This document shows, piece by piece, positions 1-8,349 of a stretch of 64,000 bases of DNA. This DNA comes from Rhodanobacteraceae bacterium. GTDB lineage: Bacteria > Pseudomonadota > Gammaproteobacteria > Xanthomonadales > Rhodanobacteraceae. Position numbers and translations under genes: made by a program. Position 1 is the stretch's first letter. Every line of letters begins with the position of its first letter. The DNA is taken from contig JAEUPP010000020.1 in assembly GCA_016790075.1 (NCBI GenBank), positions 1-64,000 of the forward strand, read 5' to 3'. The notes below the pieces were generated by a model. It saw only the letters and a program-made list of their open reading frames with translations, was not told the DNA's origin and did no database searches.

Positions 1-210
1 GACGAACAACGCTTCCTGCACGCCCACTTCCGCGCCATCAACGCCCTGACGCCGTACGTTGACGAAGCCGTGCTGGAGCACGCCGCGCGCGGTTTGCCGC
101 CACGTCTGCTCGAATTCATGCCGCATCTGGCGGCCGCCCACGCGGCCGCGCGCTTGCGCGAGGCAACCCTGCCAGCTCTTGCGTTGCCTCGCCGTCGGCA
201 CTCATTCTGA
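1..210 (+). CDS. Ankyrin-array protein, C-terminal part only (cut by window edge)
   Basis: The reading frame is open from the first base and ends at TGA. The 69 visible residues are the conserved C-terminal module of the 29-residue ankyrin-repeat family that fills both arrays here: RAINALTPYVDEAVLEHA, then a helix containing MPHLAA, then a Pro-Arg-Arg-Arg-His-Ser-Phe terminus. Other family members end in PRRRxSL, so Phe is a variant of the last residue. The start, N-terminal cap and repeats lie upstream of the window. Function is unknown; the context says only that it is the preceding member of the tandem array. Confidence 0.8.
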   Translation, partial: DEQRFLHAHFRAINALTPYVDEAVLEHAARGLPPRLLEFMPHLAAAHAAARLREATLPALALPRRRHSF

Positions 211-283
211 CTTCCAGGTTATCCGAGCCTCCGACAGCCTTTCCGGAACAAAAAAAACGGCGCTGAGCCGCCAGCTCTGCAGC

Positions 284-311
284 TTGCCACGCGCCCGCAA
301 TCTGCTTGAAT
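284..311 (+). promoter_or_regulatory. Array promoter module 1 (TTGCCA-N16-TTGAAT)
   Basis: TTGCCA, a 16-bp spacer and TTGAAT preceded by TGC (extended -10 layout). The same element with identical spacing lies upstream of all 12 array genes whose 5' region is visible. It is followed by a leader of about 90 nt before the ankyrin start. A sigma70-type promoter is inferred. Confidence 0.65.
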
Positions 312-401
312 GAAGAAGTGCGTGGCCGTCAGTCCACGCACGACGCAGCGCGGTGCTCGACGTTGAGCGCTCGGTGCAACCAACGGAGTCGGGGCGAGCA
401 G

Positions 402-1301
402 ATGGGTGACGCAGCGCGAGCAAAGGCCGGCGAAGAGCTGCTCCTGGCCGTCTCATCACCCGACCGCAATTTCAACGCCGTCAGCTCGTTGATTCCCCGG
501 TGTACGAAGGACGAACTCAACCAGGCGCTGGCCAAAGCGGCGGAAAACGGCCACCTTGCCGCCGTTCGTGCGCTCATTCCGGTGAGCGAACCCAAAGCCG
601 ACGGCAGCGCCGCTCTGCGCCGGGCGGCACGAAACGGCCACCTGGAGATCGTGCGTGTACTCGTTCCGCACAGCGACCCGAAGGCGAAGGGCAGCGACGC
701 CTTGCGTTGGGCGGCAACCAACGGCCACGTTGAGGTCGTGCACGCGCTCGCGGCGGTGAGCGACCCCAAAGCGAACGACAGCGAAGCCCTGTATTGGGCT
801 GCAAGAAACGGGCACCTGGAGATCGTGCTGGCACTCGTTCCGCTGAGCGACCCGAAGGCGAACGGCAGCGATGCGTTGCGTTGGGCGGCAGCCAACGGCT
901 GCCTCGGCGTCGTACGCGTGCTCGTTCGAGCGAGCGATCACGGGGCGAACGGCAGCGTAGCCTTGCGTTGGGCGGCGGAAAACGGCCACCTTGACGTGGT
1001 GCAGGAACTCGTTCCGGTGAGCGACGTCGGCCTGATCGTCCGACAAGAATTGGAGGTTGCCCTAAAACGGCCGCTCAACGAGGAGGACATCGACGGTCTG
1101 CACCGATTGCGGCAGTCGCTTCGCGCGCTCAACGCACTCACGCCGTACGTGGACGAATCCCTGTTGGAGCAAGTCGTGCTTCAGGTGCCGGCCGATCTTC
1201 TCAAGCACTTGCCGCATCTGGCCTCCTGGCATCAACGCAGGCTGCTGCACGCGGCCACGTCGCGTGCACCGGCGCCTCCGCGTCGCCGGCCTTCCCTGTG
1301 A
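402..1301 (+). CDS. Ankyrin-array protein A1 (6 repeat units)
   Basis: A 299-residue protein. The N-terminal cap (GEELLLAVSS, then LIPRCTKDEL) is followed by six 29-residue units of the form SDPKAxxSxALRWAAxNGHLxVV, a shortened ankyrin repeat lacking the usual TPLH. It ends in the conserved C-terminal module and PRRRPSL. I chose ATG 402 rather than the TTG at 306 because 306 is the first base of the promoter -10 hexamer and other members start near this cap. Units 3-5 are nearly identical in DNA to a block in the gene at 39.2 kb, which suggests recombination between arrays. There is no signal peptide or membrane segment, so it is probably cytoplasmic or exported by a non-Sec route. Function is unknown. 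Confidence 0.85.
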   Translation: MGDAARAKAGEELLLAVSSPDRNFNAVSSLIPRCTKDELNQALAKAAENGHLAAVRALIPVSEPKADGSAALRRAARNGHLEIVRVLVPHSDPKAKGSDALRWAATNGHVEVVHALAAVSDPKANDSEALYWAARNGHLEIVLALVPLSDPKANGSDALRWAAANGCLGVVRVLVRASDHGANGSVALRWAAENGHLDVVQELVPVSDVGLIVRQELEVALKRPLNEEDIDGLHRLRQSLRALNALTPYVDESLLEQVVLQVPADLLKHLPHLASWHQRRLLHAATSRAPAPPRRRPSL

Positions 1302-1489
1302 GCGCGACGAACCACCGAGCATTCAACCGCCCCATCGGCCCGGTTTCGTGAGCTTCACGCCGACGATGCTGCCGCGCGTCCGCCGACTCCAGGTACGAAA
1401 GGAATTTCCAGGCCGCGGCTCCTGCCGGATCCAAGCAGCGCTCGATGCGAACGACGGTGGGCGAGGGTGCGTAGAAAATCGTGCAAACG

Positions 1490-3775
1490 TTATGTCGGTT
1501 CGGGTCCGTCGTCGGCGTCGATGTCGTCGAATACGCTGCGGGAGCTGCCCGAACTTCCGAACGCGTTGACCGGGCCGAGCAGCCTTGGCGTCCGCTCCAT
1601 TTCGGGAGTCGAGTTGTCGGCGATCCACTCGTTCGCTCGTTCCGTTTCGCGATCGATGATTTTCAGCGCCTCCGCGTCGGCCGCGAAACATTGCCGCAGA
1701 TTTTCGAACGACGAGGTGAGTTCATACATGTGCTCATCTGCGGGACTGTCCGAAGGGCGATTCGACTGGTGCTCGCATCGAACGCAGTCCAGCCTGGGCA
1801 AGAGTTCTGCCCGCACGCGCTGCACGAGGGCGCCGTACTCAGCAGCCGTGAAGAGAGCGCGAATGGTCTTGCTTGCGAGTGCGTCGGTGTCGAGCCCCTC
1901 TGCCGCATAGTCGCCGACCGTCTCAACAAATTTCGCTCTGTGATCCTCCGGCAGCAGGCCGAATTCGTGCAGGCGACTTGCAAGGCGAACTTCTGACGCC
2001 GCGCTCAGCATCAGTCCGGGCGTTGAAACCTGCCCAAGAATTTCGGGGTGCTTCTCAAGGTACAGAGCCAGGAATTCTTTCGAGCACCGGCGTGCGAGGA
2101 AGTCTTGAAGTTTCCGTTGTGCGGCGAAAGCGAGGCGCCATTCGGCCTTGTGCGGCCGATCAGCTCCGATCCGCTCAAGCTTGTCGAGCACCATCGGAAA
2201 CAGCGCCCTCGGTACCGCAACCGCCTTTTCGATGCCCACCTCACCGCAAGTTATCCGATTCACCAATCGTTCCGGTGCGCTGCCCGAGACGTAAATGCCG
2301 AGGTGCTCGGGGTTTTCGACCAAGATTTCTGCATAGGCGTCGCCAACGGTCGGGTGCTTGAACCGCCAAACGGCATCCCCGCTCGCGTGCGTGTGCAAGA
2401 CGAGGCTTCCGCTGAGGGCGTCGAGGGCGGCGACGCATCGCCCCAGATCGCTGCCGAGGCGCAGAAGCGCGTCCGCTTCGGACGGCTGGAGTTCGATGGG
2501 ACTGGCCAGCCCGTCGTTGCGCATGTAGATGAGGCCGAGTGCCGCCTTGCTGCTGCCGTCGAGGCCGCGCAGCACTTCCTGAAGAAGTTGCTCTCGCTTT
2601 TCGACAAAGTGGTCGATGTAATGCGGTTCGATGAACAGGTTGCTTGTGAACAGGGGGTCTGCAAGCCGCCTCGCGGTTTCAGGTACGAACCGCGGGTGGT
2701 CCGCCACCGAGTCCAGAAAGGGTTTGATCTCGGTTCGAAACGAGCGAGGCTGCTTTCCGAGCTTCAGATGGTTGTAGAGAATTTGCCGCCGCTCGTGGGC
2801 TGAAAGAGCGTGAACGTCGATGACGACTTGGCTTTCTTTCAGCAACGGAAAGTCGCTTTCCTTCAGATCGGGACGGGCACGGTTGTAGATGTAGTCGCGC
2901 GAGGTCATCACGATCTTCGCGCCCTTGCGCAGCATCGGCTTGATCTGCGGCAGCACCCGGTTCCATCCGCGGGCGAGAAAGTCCTCGTACTGCGTCGTGC
3001 CGAAGGCGTCGTCGATCCAGAAGAACTGCGAAGGCTCATCGGGGTTCCACCGGTCCACAACCTTGCTCGGATCGTCCAGCTTCAGCAGTGGGGCTTTCCA
3101 CTGGTCAAGGGCGGCCACGGCAAGCATCGAGGCGATCGTGGTTTTGCCGGCGGCCGGTTCACCGATGAGCAGCACGAAACCGTGCTTGTCGAGCGCGTCC
3201 GCGGCCTTCTTGTAGGCATCGGTCCTGACCACCTTCGCCAAGTCTTCGCGCATGGACTCAAGGATCGCACGGGCCTGCGAGTAGGCGCGTTCGTCGAGGA
3301 TCTGACTCAGATCGCCAAGCCCGTAAACGCGCGGCACCATCATCCGCAGCCGTTTGTTCTCACGGATTTGTTGCGTGATCCAGGTGTTTCCCAGAACCAG
3401 GACGCGAGCCACGCCGGCATTGAGGAAGAGTTTCTTGATCTCGACCTCTTTCGTGCCCGACAGACCGGCGTTGGTCATGAGGACGTAGGAGTCGCACACG
3501 CCGTTGGCGACCAGCTTCTTCACCTTTTCGACTTCGTCGGTCAGGTCTGAAACCTTCAGCAGGTGGCCGCTTCGGCTCGTGAATTTGCATTGGAGGACAA
3601 AGGAGCCCGAGAGATCGTCGCGGCCGTCGGCCTTCCAGGTGCCCTGGAACGCGCCATCGCGCCCGCCGTCTCCGGAGTCTTGGAACGACTGTACGGTCTG
3701 CCCAAGGGACTCGCGCGCCAGAGAATGGCAGAGTTGCTGGAAACTGCTCCAGCCAAGGGTGTGCAGATCGTACAT
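1490..3775 (-). CDS. STAND-type NTPase with N-terminal Mrr-like nuclease domain (predicted antiphage protein)
   Basis: A 761-residue protein. Residues 1-130 resemble an Mrr-like restriction endonuclease fold: GDGGRDG with Asp40 and QCK at 62-64 fit the D...(Q/E)xK catalytic signature. Residues about 155-450 form a P-loop NTPase of the nSTAND3 type: Walker A GEPAAGKTT at 205-213, Walker B FFWIDDAFG from 251, and TSR at 291-293 as a sensor-like motif. The remainder is helical with no recognised sensor repeats. Known nuclease-STAND fusions detect phage proteins and then cleave DNA; that role is inferred here. ATG is preceded by AGGGA at good spacing. It lies opposite to and convergent with ankyrin gene A1 and beside a decayed YhcG-type nuclease, consistent with a small defence insertion in the array. 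Confidence 0.8.
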   Translation of the reverse strand: MYDLHTLGWSSFQQLCHSLARESLGQTVQSFQDSGDGGRDGAFQGTWKADGRDDLSGSFVLQCKFTSRSGHLLKVSDLTDEVEKVKKLVANGVCDSYVLMTNAGLSGTKEVEIKKLFLNAGVARVLVLGNTWITQQIRENKRLRMMVPRVYGLGDLSQILDERAYSQARAILESMREDLAKVVRTDAYKKAADALDKHGFVLLIGEPAAGKTTIASMLAVAALDQWKAPLLKLDDPSKVVDRWNPDEPSQFFWIDDAFGTTQYEDFLARGWNRVLPQIKPMLRKGAKIVMTSRDYIYNRARPDLKESDFPLLKESQVVIDVHALSAHERRQILYNHLKLGKQPRSFRTEIKPFLDSVADHPRFVPETARRLADPLFTSNLFIEPHYIDHFVEKREQLLQEVLRGLDGSSKAALGLIYMRNDGLASPIELQPSEADALLRLGSDLGRCVAALDALSGSLVLHTHASGDAVWRFKHPTVGDAYAEILVENPEHLGIYVSGSAPERLVNRITCGEVGIEKAVAVPRALFPMVLDKLERIGADRPHKAEWRLAFAAQRKLQDFLARRCSKEFLALYLEKHPEILGQVSTPGLMLSAASEVRLASRLHEFGLLPEDHRAKFVETVGDYAAEGLDTDALASKTIRALFTAAEYGALVQRVRAELLPRLDCVRCEHQSNRPSDSPADEHMYELTSSFENLRQCFAADAEALKIIDRETERANEWIADNSTPEMERTPRLLGPVNAFGSSGSSRSVFDDIDADDGPEPT

Positions 3776-4214
3776 TCGGCTGTCCCTGATGGGCGCTGAC
3801 GAGGCAGCGCGTTCCGGCGACTTGTCGGCGGTCTGATTCTAGCCAGCGCACCGGTGATGGGCTCCCACGGGGGGGCGTTGCAGAAAACTTGCGAGCTCGG
3901 AAAACGTGGTAGGTACTGCACCCCGTGTCCGCCGACGTTCCGCAGATGCTCCCGTCCTGCACGCCGCCCTCCATCTGCTTGGTCCTTGTCCCGAGCGAAG
4001 CGCCGTCTGTGGTTCGGCGGCGTTTATCGGACGGCCGCCGGAACTGCTTGACCAGCGATGTGGGCGACGAGCACAGGTGCCACACCGAAGGCCGCCGGGA
4101 AGAGATCGTTCGGTGCCCCACGTCCAGGTCGAACGATGGCTCACAGGCCGTCGAACTGATGGCGCACCGTCGCAAAACAATCACCGGCGCATTCCGCTTT
4201 GTGGAGGTGGCAGT
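3776..4214. other. Intergenic gap between the STAND gene and the yhcG remnant
   Basis: No gene could be supported in this stretch. The open frames on both strands have no ribosome binding site and no recognisable sequence. The left end must hold the 5' region of the reverse-strand STAND gene and the right end carries the GGAGG ribosome binding site of the yhcG remnant. Confidence 0.5.
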
Positions 4215-5395
4215 ATGGCAAGGAAGACGACTTCGGCGATGACCAGTGCGGCGCTTTGCCGGCCGGCTACGCCAGCGTCCACGGCGGCATCGTGGAACTG
4301 CTCGATGCCGCGCGCCAGGCGGCGGCGCGCAGCGTCAATGCACTGATCACGGCGAGCTATTGGGATATCGGTCGCCGCATCGTGGAGGCCGAGCAGCAGG
4401 GCAAGCGGCGCGCGGGCTACGGTGAGTAGTTGATTGCCAGGCTGCCCGCTGACCTGACCGCGCGATTCGGGCGTGGTTTCAGCCCGGACAAGCTGGAGAA
4501 CATGCGACGGTTCTTCGCTGCTTATCCCAGACCTGTGATTTCCGAGACGCTGTCTCGGAAATCAGGGGGCGGCCTGACCGCCGAGAAATCCGAGACAGTG
4601 TCTGGGAAATTGAGCCTCTCCAAACTGGCGCTGGTCTTCACGTTACCGTGGTCCGCCTACGCGCGGCTGCTGATGCTCAAGGATGGTCACGCCCGCCAGT
4701 TCTACGAAACCTAAGCCCTGCGCGGCGGCTGGAGCGTGCGCCAGCTCACCCGGCAGATTGGCAGCCAGTTCTACGAGCGCACGGCGCTGTCGAAGAACAA
4801 AGCGGCGATGCTGGCCAAGTGGGCCGTGCCGAAGCCGGAGGATGCCGTTACACCCGACGACGCGATCAAAGAACCGTATGTGCTTGAGTTCCTGGGCCTC
4901 AAGGATGGGGATTCGGAGTCCGACCTCGAAGACGCCTTGATCCAGCGGCTGCAGGATTTCCTGCTCGAACTCGGCGACGGTTTCACCTTTGTCGGCCGGC
5001 AGCGCCGACTTCGCATCGACCAGACTTGGTATCGGGTCGATCTTCTGCTCTTCCATCGTCGGCTGCGCTGCCTGGTCGTCATCGACTTGAAGCTTGGGGC
5101 ACTGACTCACGCCGACGTGGGCCAAATGAACGTGTATTGCAACTACGCGAAGGAGCACTGGACGGTTGCCGACGAAAACCCGCCCGTGGGCTTGATCCTC
5201 TGCGCTGACAAAGGGCACGCTTTGGCGAAGTATGCGCTGGAAGGGTTGCCCAACAAGGTGATGGCGGCCAACTATCGAACGGTGCTGCCGGATGGAGAGG
5301 TGCTGCAGCAGGAGTTGGAGAACACTCGGCGTCGGCTCGAATCTCGCGGGCCGATAAACCCCATGACGCGCAAAGGAAAAGGCGTCAAACGTTAG
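4215..5395 (+). pseudogene. Decayed YhcG/DUF1016-family PDDEXK nuclease gene
   Basis: GGAGG eight bases before ATG begins MARKTTSAMTSAAL, then the frame must shift to continue with LPAGYASVHGG and the family motif YWDIGRRIVE. Within that frame there are two in-frame stops: TAG at 4427 replacing the Gln expected after YGE, and TAA at 4712 inside the FYE-xALRGGWSVRQL motif. Beyond them the C-terminal nuclease domain is well preserved, including RQIGSQFYERTALSKNK and a PDDEXK-like core (VDLLLFHRRLRCLVVIDLK, with Asp in place of the usual Glu in the E-x-K position). Intact relatives are PDDEXK-fold proteins often found near restriction systems. One frameshift plus two stops make this a pseudogene unless the sequence is wrong. 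Confidence 0.85.
4537..4563. repeat. Perfect 12-bp inverted repeat inside yhcG remnant
   Basis: GATTTCCGAGAC, a 3-nt spacer, then GTCTCGGAAATC. A second, imperfect palindrome of the same kind (CCGAGACAGTGTCTGGG) follows about 30 bases downstream. Both fall in the variable linker between the two YhcG domains. Confidence 0.75.
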
Positions 5396-5523
5396 GCTGC
5401 CGGGTCTCGAACGACGCTCGTTTGCGCGCGCCGACCGGGCGCCTCGGCGTGCATAGAGGCCCTTTGTCCGATCCTTGGACGACGGCGTATCTGCGAGCCC
5501 GATGCACCGTTGGCCCGCGCGAC

Positions 5524-5551
5524 TTGCGATGCCTCTGCAATCTGTTTGAAT
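5524..5551 (+). promoter_or_regulatory. Array promoter module 2 (TTGCGA-N16-TTGAAT)
   Basis: Same element as at the other array genes, with TTGCGA at -35 and TGT before TTGAAT. The ATG at 5550 lies inside the -10 hexamer and is therefore not taken as the gene start. Confidence 0.65.
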
Positions 5552-5654
5552 GAACAAGCAGGTAGTCAGGTCGTGCGCGGCAGCGCGATGCTTGATCGGC
5601 TGTTGGGGGTGCCGAGCCCGCCGCGATGGGAAAAACCGCCAACTGGAGCGGAGC

Positions 5655-6461
5655 GTGAAGAAGGGAAACGCCAAACCCACGGCGGACGACGAAGCGCTGC
5701 GGGAGGTCTTCTCCAAAGCCGATCTCGATGCCGTTCGGCGAATCTTCTCTGGGTGTACGCCGAACGAGCTCAACGAACCACTCGCCCGAGCAGCTGAACG
5801 AGGTCACCTCGATGCCGTTCGCGCGCTCGTCCCTGTCAGCGATCCGAAGGCCAACGACAGCCAAACCTTGTATTTGGCTGCAGCGAGCGGCCACCTCGAC
5901 GTGGTCCGGACGCTCATCCCGGTGAGCAACCCGACGGCCAAAGACAGTTCCGCCTTGCGTTGGGTGGCAGCTAACGGCCACCTCGACGTGGTCCGGGAGC
6001 TCATCCCGGTGAGCAGCCCGATGGCCAACGGCAGCGAAGCCTTGTGTCGTGCGGCAGCTAACGGCCATCTCGACGTGGTCCGGACGCTCATCCCGGTGAG
6101 CAACCCGACGGCCAACGGCAGCGAAGCCTTGCGTCAGGCTGCAGAAAACGGCCGCTGCAACGTCGTTCGGGAGCTCGCCGCAGTGAGCGACGCAGCCGAG
6201 GTGTTTCGAGCGGTGTTGGCGGAGATGACGGAAAAAACAGAGTGCAACGGATTCTGCGGAGCAATGAACTCGTCCTCGCTTCGTGCCGTAAACGCCTTGG
6301 CACCCTATGTGGGTGAAAACCTGCTGGAGCAAGCCGTGCGCGATTTGCCCGCTGAATTCGTCACGTGCATGCCGCACTTGTCCGCCTGGCACGCGGCCAA
6401 GCGATTGGGTGTTGCAACGCCGCCTGCAGCAACACCGCCCCGCCGGCGGCGCTCACTCTGA
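5655..6461 (+). CDS. Ankyrin-array protein A2 (5 repeat units)
   Basis: A 268-residue member of the 29-residue ankyrin family. GTG at 5655 is preceded by GGAGCGGA and aligns with the starts of other members (VKKGNAKPTADDEAL). The cap has CTPNEL in place of CTKEEL and is followed by five units, several reading SNPTAxxS instead of SDPKAN. The C-terminal module (LRAVNALAPYVGENLLEQ, MPHLSAWHAAKRL) and PRRRRSL are intact. It is the first array gene to the right of the defence insertion. No catalytic motif or targeting signal is visible; the role is unknown. Confidence 0.85.
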   Translation: MKKGNAKPTADDEALREVFSKADLDAVRRIFSGCTPNELNEPLARAAERGHLDAVRALVPVSDPKANDSQTLYLAAASGHLDVVRTLIPVSNPTAKDSSALRWVAANGHLDVVRELIPVSSPMANGSEALCRAAANGHLDVVRTLIPVSNPTANGSEALRQAAENGRCNVVRELAAVSDAAEVFRAVLAEMTEKTECNGFCGAMNSSSLRAVNALAPYVGENLLEQAVRDLPAEFVTCMPHLSAWHAAKRLGVATPPAATPPRRRRSL

Positions 6462-6533
6462 TGGTTCGGCTATCCGGGCCTCCTGCTGGCTTTCCGGAAT
6501 GGAGTACGGAACCACGCCGTCGGCCGGCTCGAC

Positions 6534-6561
6534 TTGCCACGCGCTGGCAATCTGCTTGAAT
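6534..6561 (+). promoter_or_regulatory. Array promoter module 3 (TTGCCA-N16-TTGAAT)
   Basis: Consensus copy upstream of the broken gene A3. The stretch from here to about 6730 is nearly identical to 9249-9440, so gene start and promoter were duplicated together. Confidence 0.65.
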
Positions 6562-6622
6562 GAGGAAGCGGACGGACAGCGCGCCCGATGGAGCACCGTG
6601 CTTGACGGGCCGCGTTCCGAAC

Positions 6623-7122
6623 ATGCCATTGGGCCGGAGCTTGCGAACGGGAAACGAAAAGCTGACGGGCGCGGGCGAAAAACTTCTCCTGGCCGTCTCA
6701 TCACCCGACTGCAATTTCAACGCCGTCAGCTCGTTGATTCCTGTGTGTACGAAGGAAGAACTCAACCGGGCGCTGGCCAAAGCGGCCGAAAACGGCCACC
6801 TTGACGTGGTGCAGGAACTCGTTCCGGTGAGCGACGTTGGCGCGGTGTTCCAAAAGAACTGGAGAGCCTTTGCACCGGCGGTGCGCCGGAGCTTCATTCT
6901 GACGCGTTGGATGCGTTGCTGGGGGTCAGGCCGTATTTGCACGCGATCGATGCACTGACGCCCTACGTCAACGAAAACCTGCTGAAGCAAGCTGCGTGCG
7001 ACTTGCGGACTAACGTGGTCAAACTCCTGCCGCATCTGGCCGCACGGCACGAAGCCATGCTGCTGCGCGAAACCTCCAAAAGGGCCGCGCGTGGGCTGCC
7101 CCGCCGTCGTCGCTCGCTGTGA
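6623..7122 (+). pseudogene. Ankyrin-array gene A3, repeat-deleted and frameshifted
   Basis: The N-terminal cap (EKLLLAVSSPDCNFN, LIPVCTKEEL) runs straight from the first NGHL into the last-repeat sequence DVVQELVPVSDVG, so all internal repeats are missing, as expected from recombination between two repeats. After VFQK the frame is lost: adding one A to the run AAAA at 6852 restores QKELE and the normal C-terminal module LHAIDALTPYVNENLLKQ and PRRRRSL. The gene therefore has one internal deletion and one single-base deletion. It may be dead, or the short A-run may be a sequence error. ATG 6623 and TTG 6641 are both possible starts. Confidence 0.8.
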
Positions 7123-7186
7123 TCGCGAAAACCGCTTTCTTCGTTCTGGGGTCGGCAACGAAACCACGGTTCGCGGTGGATCGACC

Positions 7187-7214
7187 TTGCCCCGCTGCGC
7201 CGTTCTGATTGAAT
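7187..7214 (+). promoter_or_regulatory. Array promoter module 4 (TTGCCC-N16-TTGAAT)
   Basis: TTGCCC, 16 bp and TTGAAT preceded by TGA. The spacer differs from modules 1 and 3, yet its length and the TG are kept. Confidence 0.6.
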
Positions 7215-7288
7215 GAACGTGCAGCAGGCGTTCGGTGCATCGGATTCGCCGCAACGGAGAATTCCGTCAATCGGATCGGAGCATGACG

Positions 7289-8119
7289 ATGGAAAACGCG
7301 GCACCAATGAGGGATGGTGAAGCGCTGTTGGAGGCGGCTTCCAGAGCGGACGGCCGGCCCGGCACCGTTCGCCTTTTGGCTTCCCGGTGCACGAAGTACG
7401 AACGCGACCGAGCCTTGATCAAAGCTGCCCAGAACGGCCACCTCGCCGCCGTCCGCGAACTCATCCAACTCATTCGGGCGGGTGATCCGAAGGACAACGC
7501 CAGTGAAGCCCTGTACTGGGCGGTCCACTACGGCCACAGTGATGTCGTCCACGAACTTATTTCTGTGAGCGACCCGAAGAATAACAACAGTCTAGCCCTG
7601 CGCCGTGCAGCTTCGGGCGGTTACCTCAATGTGGTTCGGGAGCTCGTTCCGGTGAGCGATCCGAAGGCGAACGACAGCGAAGCCTTGAGATTGGCCGCTC
7701 TATGCAACCATCTGGACGTCGTGAAGGTCCTCATTCCGGTGAGTGATCCGAGGGCAGAAGAAAGCCGAGCTTTGAGGGTTGCGGCCAGGGACGGCAACGC
7801 CGATGTGGTGCGGGAGCTCGTTCCGGTGAGCGACACCGCTCGTGTATTTCAGGGCGAGCTGGAAAAAGTGGTTAGAGCCGTTCGAGAAGAAGGTATCGAA
7901 GAAGTAGAGCGGCAGAAGGTCGATTTTCCTTCGCTTCGCGCCGTAAACGCCTTGACTCCTCATATGGGCGAAAATCTTCTGGAGCAAACGGTGCGTGACT
8001 TGCCTGAAGACCTTCTCAAGCTGTTGCCGCACCTGGCCGCGTGGCGCGAGAGGATGTTGGTGCGCGAGGCCATAGAGTCCTACGCACTGGCGACACCCCG
8101 CCGCCGCCGTTCGCTGTAG
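7289..8119 (+). CDS. Ankyrin-array protein A4 (5 repeat units)
   Basis: A 276-residue member starting at ATG 7289 with GGAG seven bases upstream; ATG 7283 (MTMENAAP) is the alternative. The cap is CTKYERDRAL. The first unit is three residues longer than usual (ELIQLIRAGDPKDN), which breaks the strict 29-residue period once. Four regular units follow, then FQGELEKVVRAV, LRAVNALTPHMGENLLEQ, LPHLAAW and PRRRRSL. It has its own promoter module and is not overlapped by its neighbours, so it is probably transcribed alone. Function is unknown. Confidence 0.85.
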   Translation: MENAAPMRDGEALLEAASRADGRPGTVRLLASRCTKYERDRALIKAAQNGHLAAVRELIQLIRAGDPKDNASEALYWAVHYGHSDVVHELISVSDPKNNNSLALRRAASGGYLNVVRELVPVSDPKANDSEALRLAALCNHLDVVKVLIPVSDPRAEESRALRVAARDGNADVVRELVPVSDTARVFQGELEKVVRAVREEGIEEVERQKVDFPSLRAVNALTPHMGENLLEQTVRDLPEDLLKLLPHLAAWRERMLVREAIESYALATPRRRRSL

Positions 8120-8194
8120 TCGCAGAATCTCTCCGCTTTCCGTTTCGGACTTACTTCTCGCCGAAAACTCGACTCGTTCCGTCGGCGATTGATC

Positions 8195-8222
8195 TTGCGA
8201 AGGCAAGCTTTTCTGTTTGAAT
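8195..8222 (+). promoter_or_regulatory. Array promoter module 5 (TTGCGA-N16-TTGAAT)
   Basis: TTGCGA, 16 bp, TTGAAT with TGT before it. The leader to the chosen start is about 125 nt, among the longest in the array. Confidence 0.6.
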
Positions 8223-8349
8223 GGAAGTGCGTATCGGCAAAGCAGGAGGCTCGGATGGACTCGATAAAGCGGTGCACCGAATGAGTCGCTGTGACGAACC
8301 GCAAACGAGCCTCAACGGGCGCGGCCAGCGGAATATTCAAGGCGCCGAC

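Noticed and set aside
284-311. Sigma54 (-24/-12) promoter reading of the array module
   Set aside because: A GG-N10-GC arrangement is not kept across the 12 copies, whereas TTGC, the 16-bp spacer and TTGAA are.
4427-4714. Programmed stop-codon readthrough in the yhcG remnant
   Set aside because: Two different stops plus an upstream frameshift are simpler to explain as decay, and no readthrough signal is seen.
306-5551. Gene starts at TTG/ATG codons within the TTGAAT element
   Set aside because: These codons are part of the -10 hexamer, so they would not be in the transcript; family-conserved starts with ribosome binding sites lie 40-130 bp downstream.
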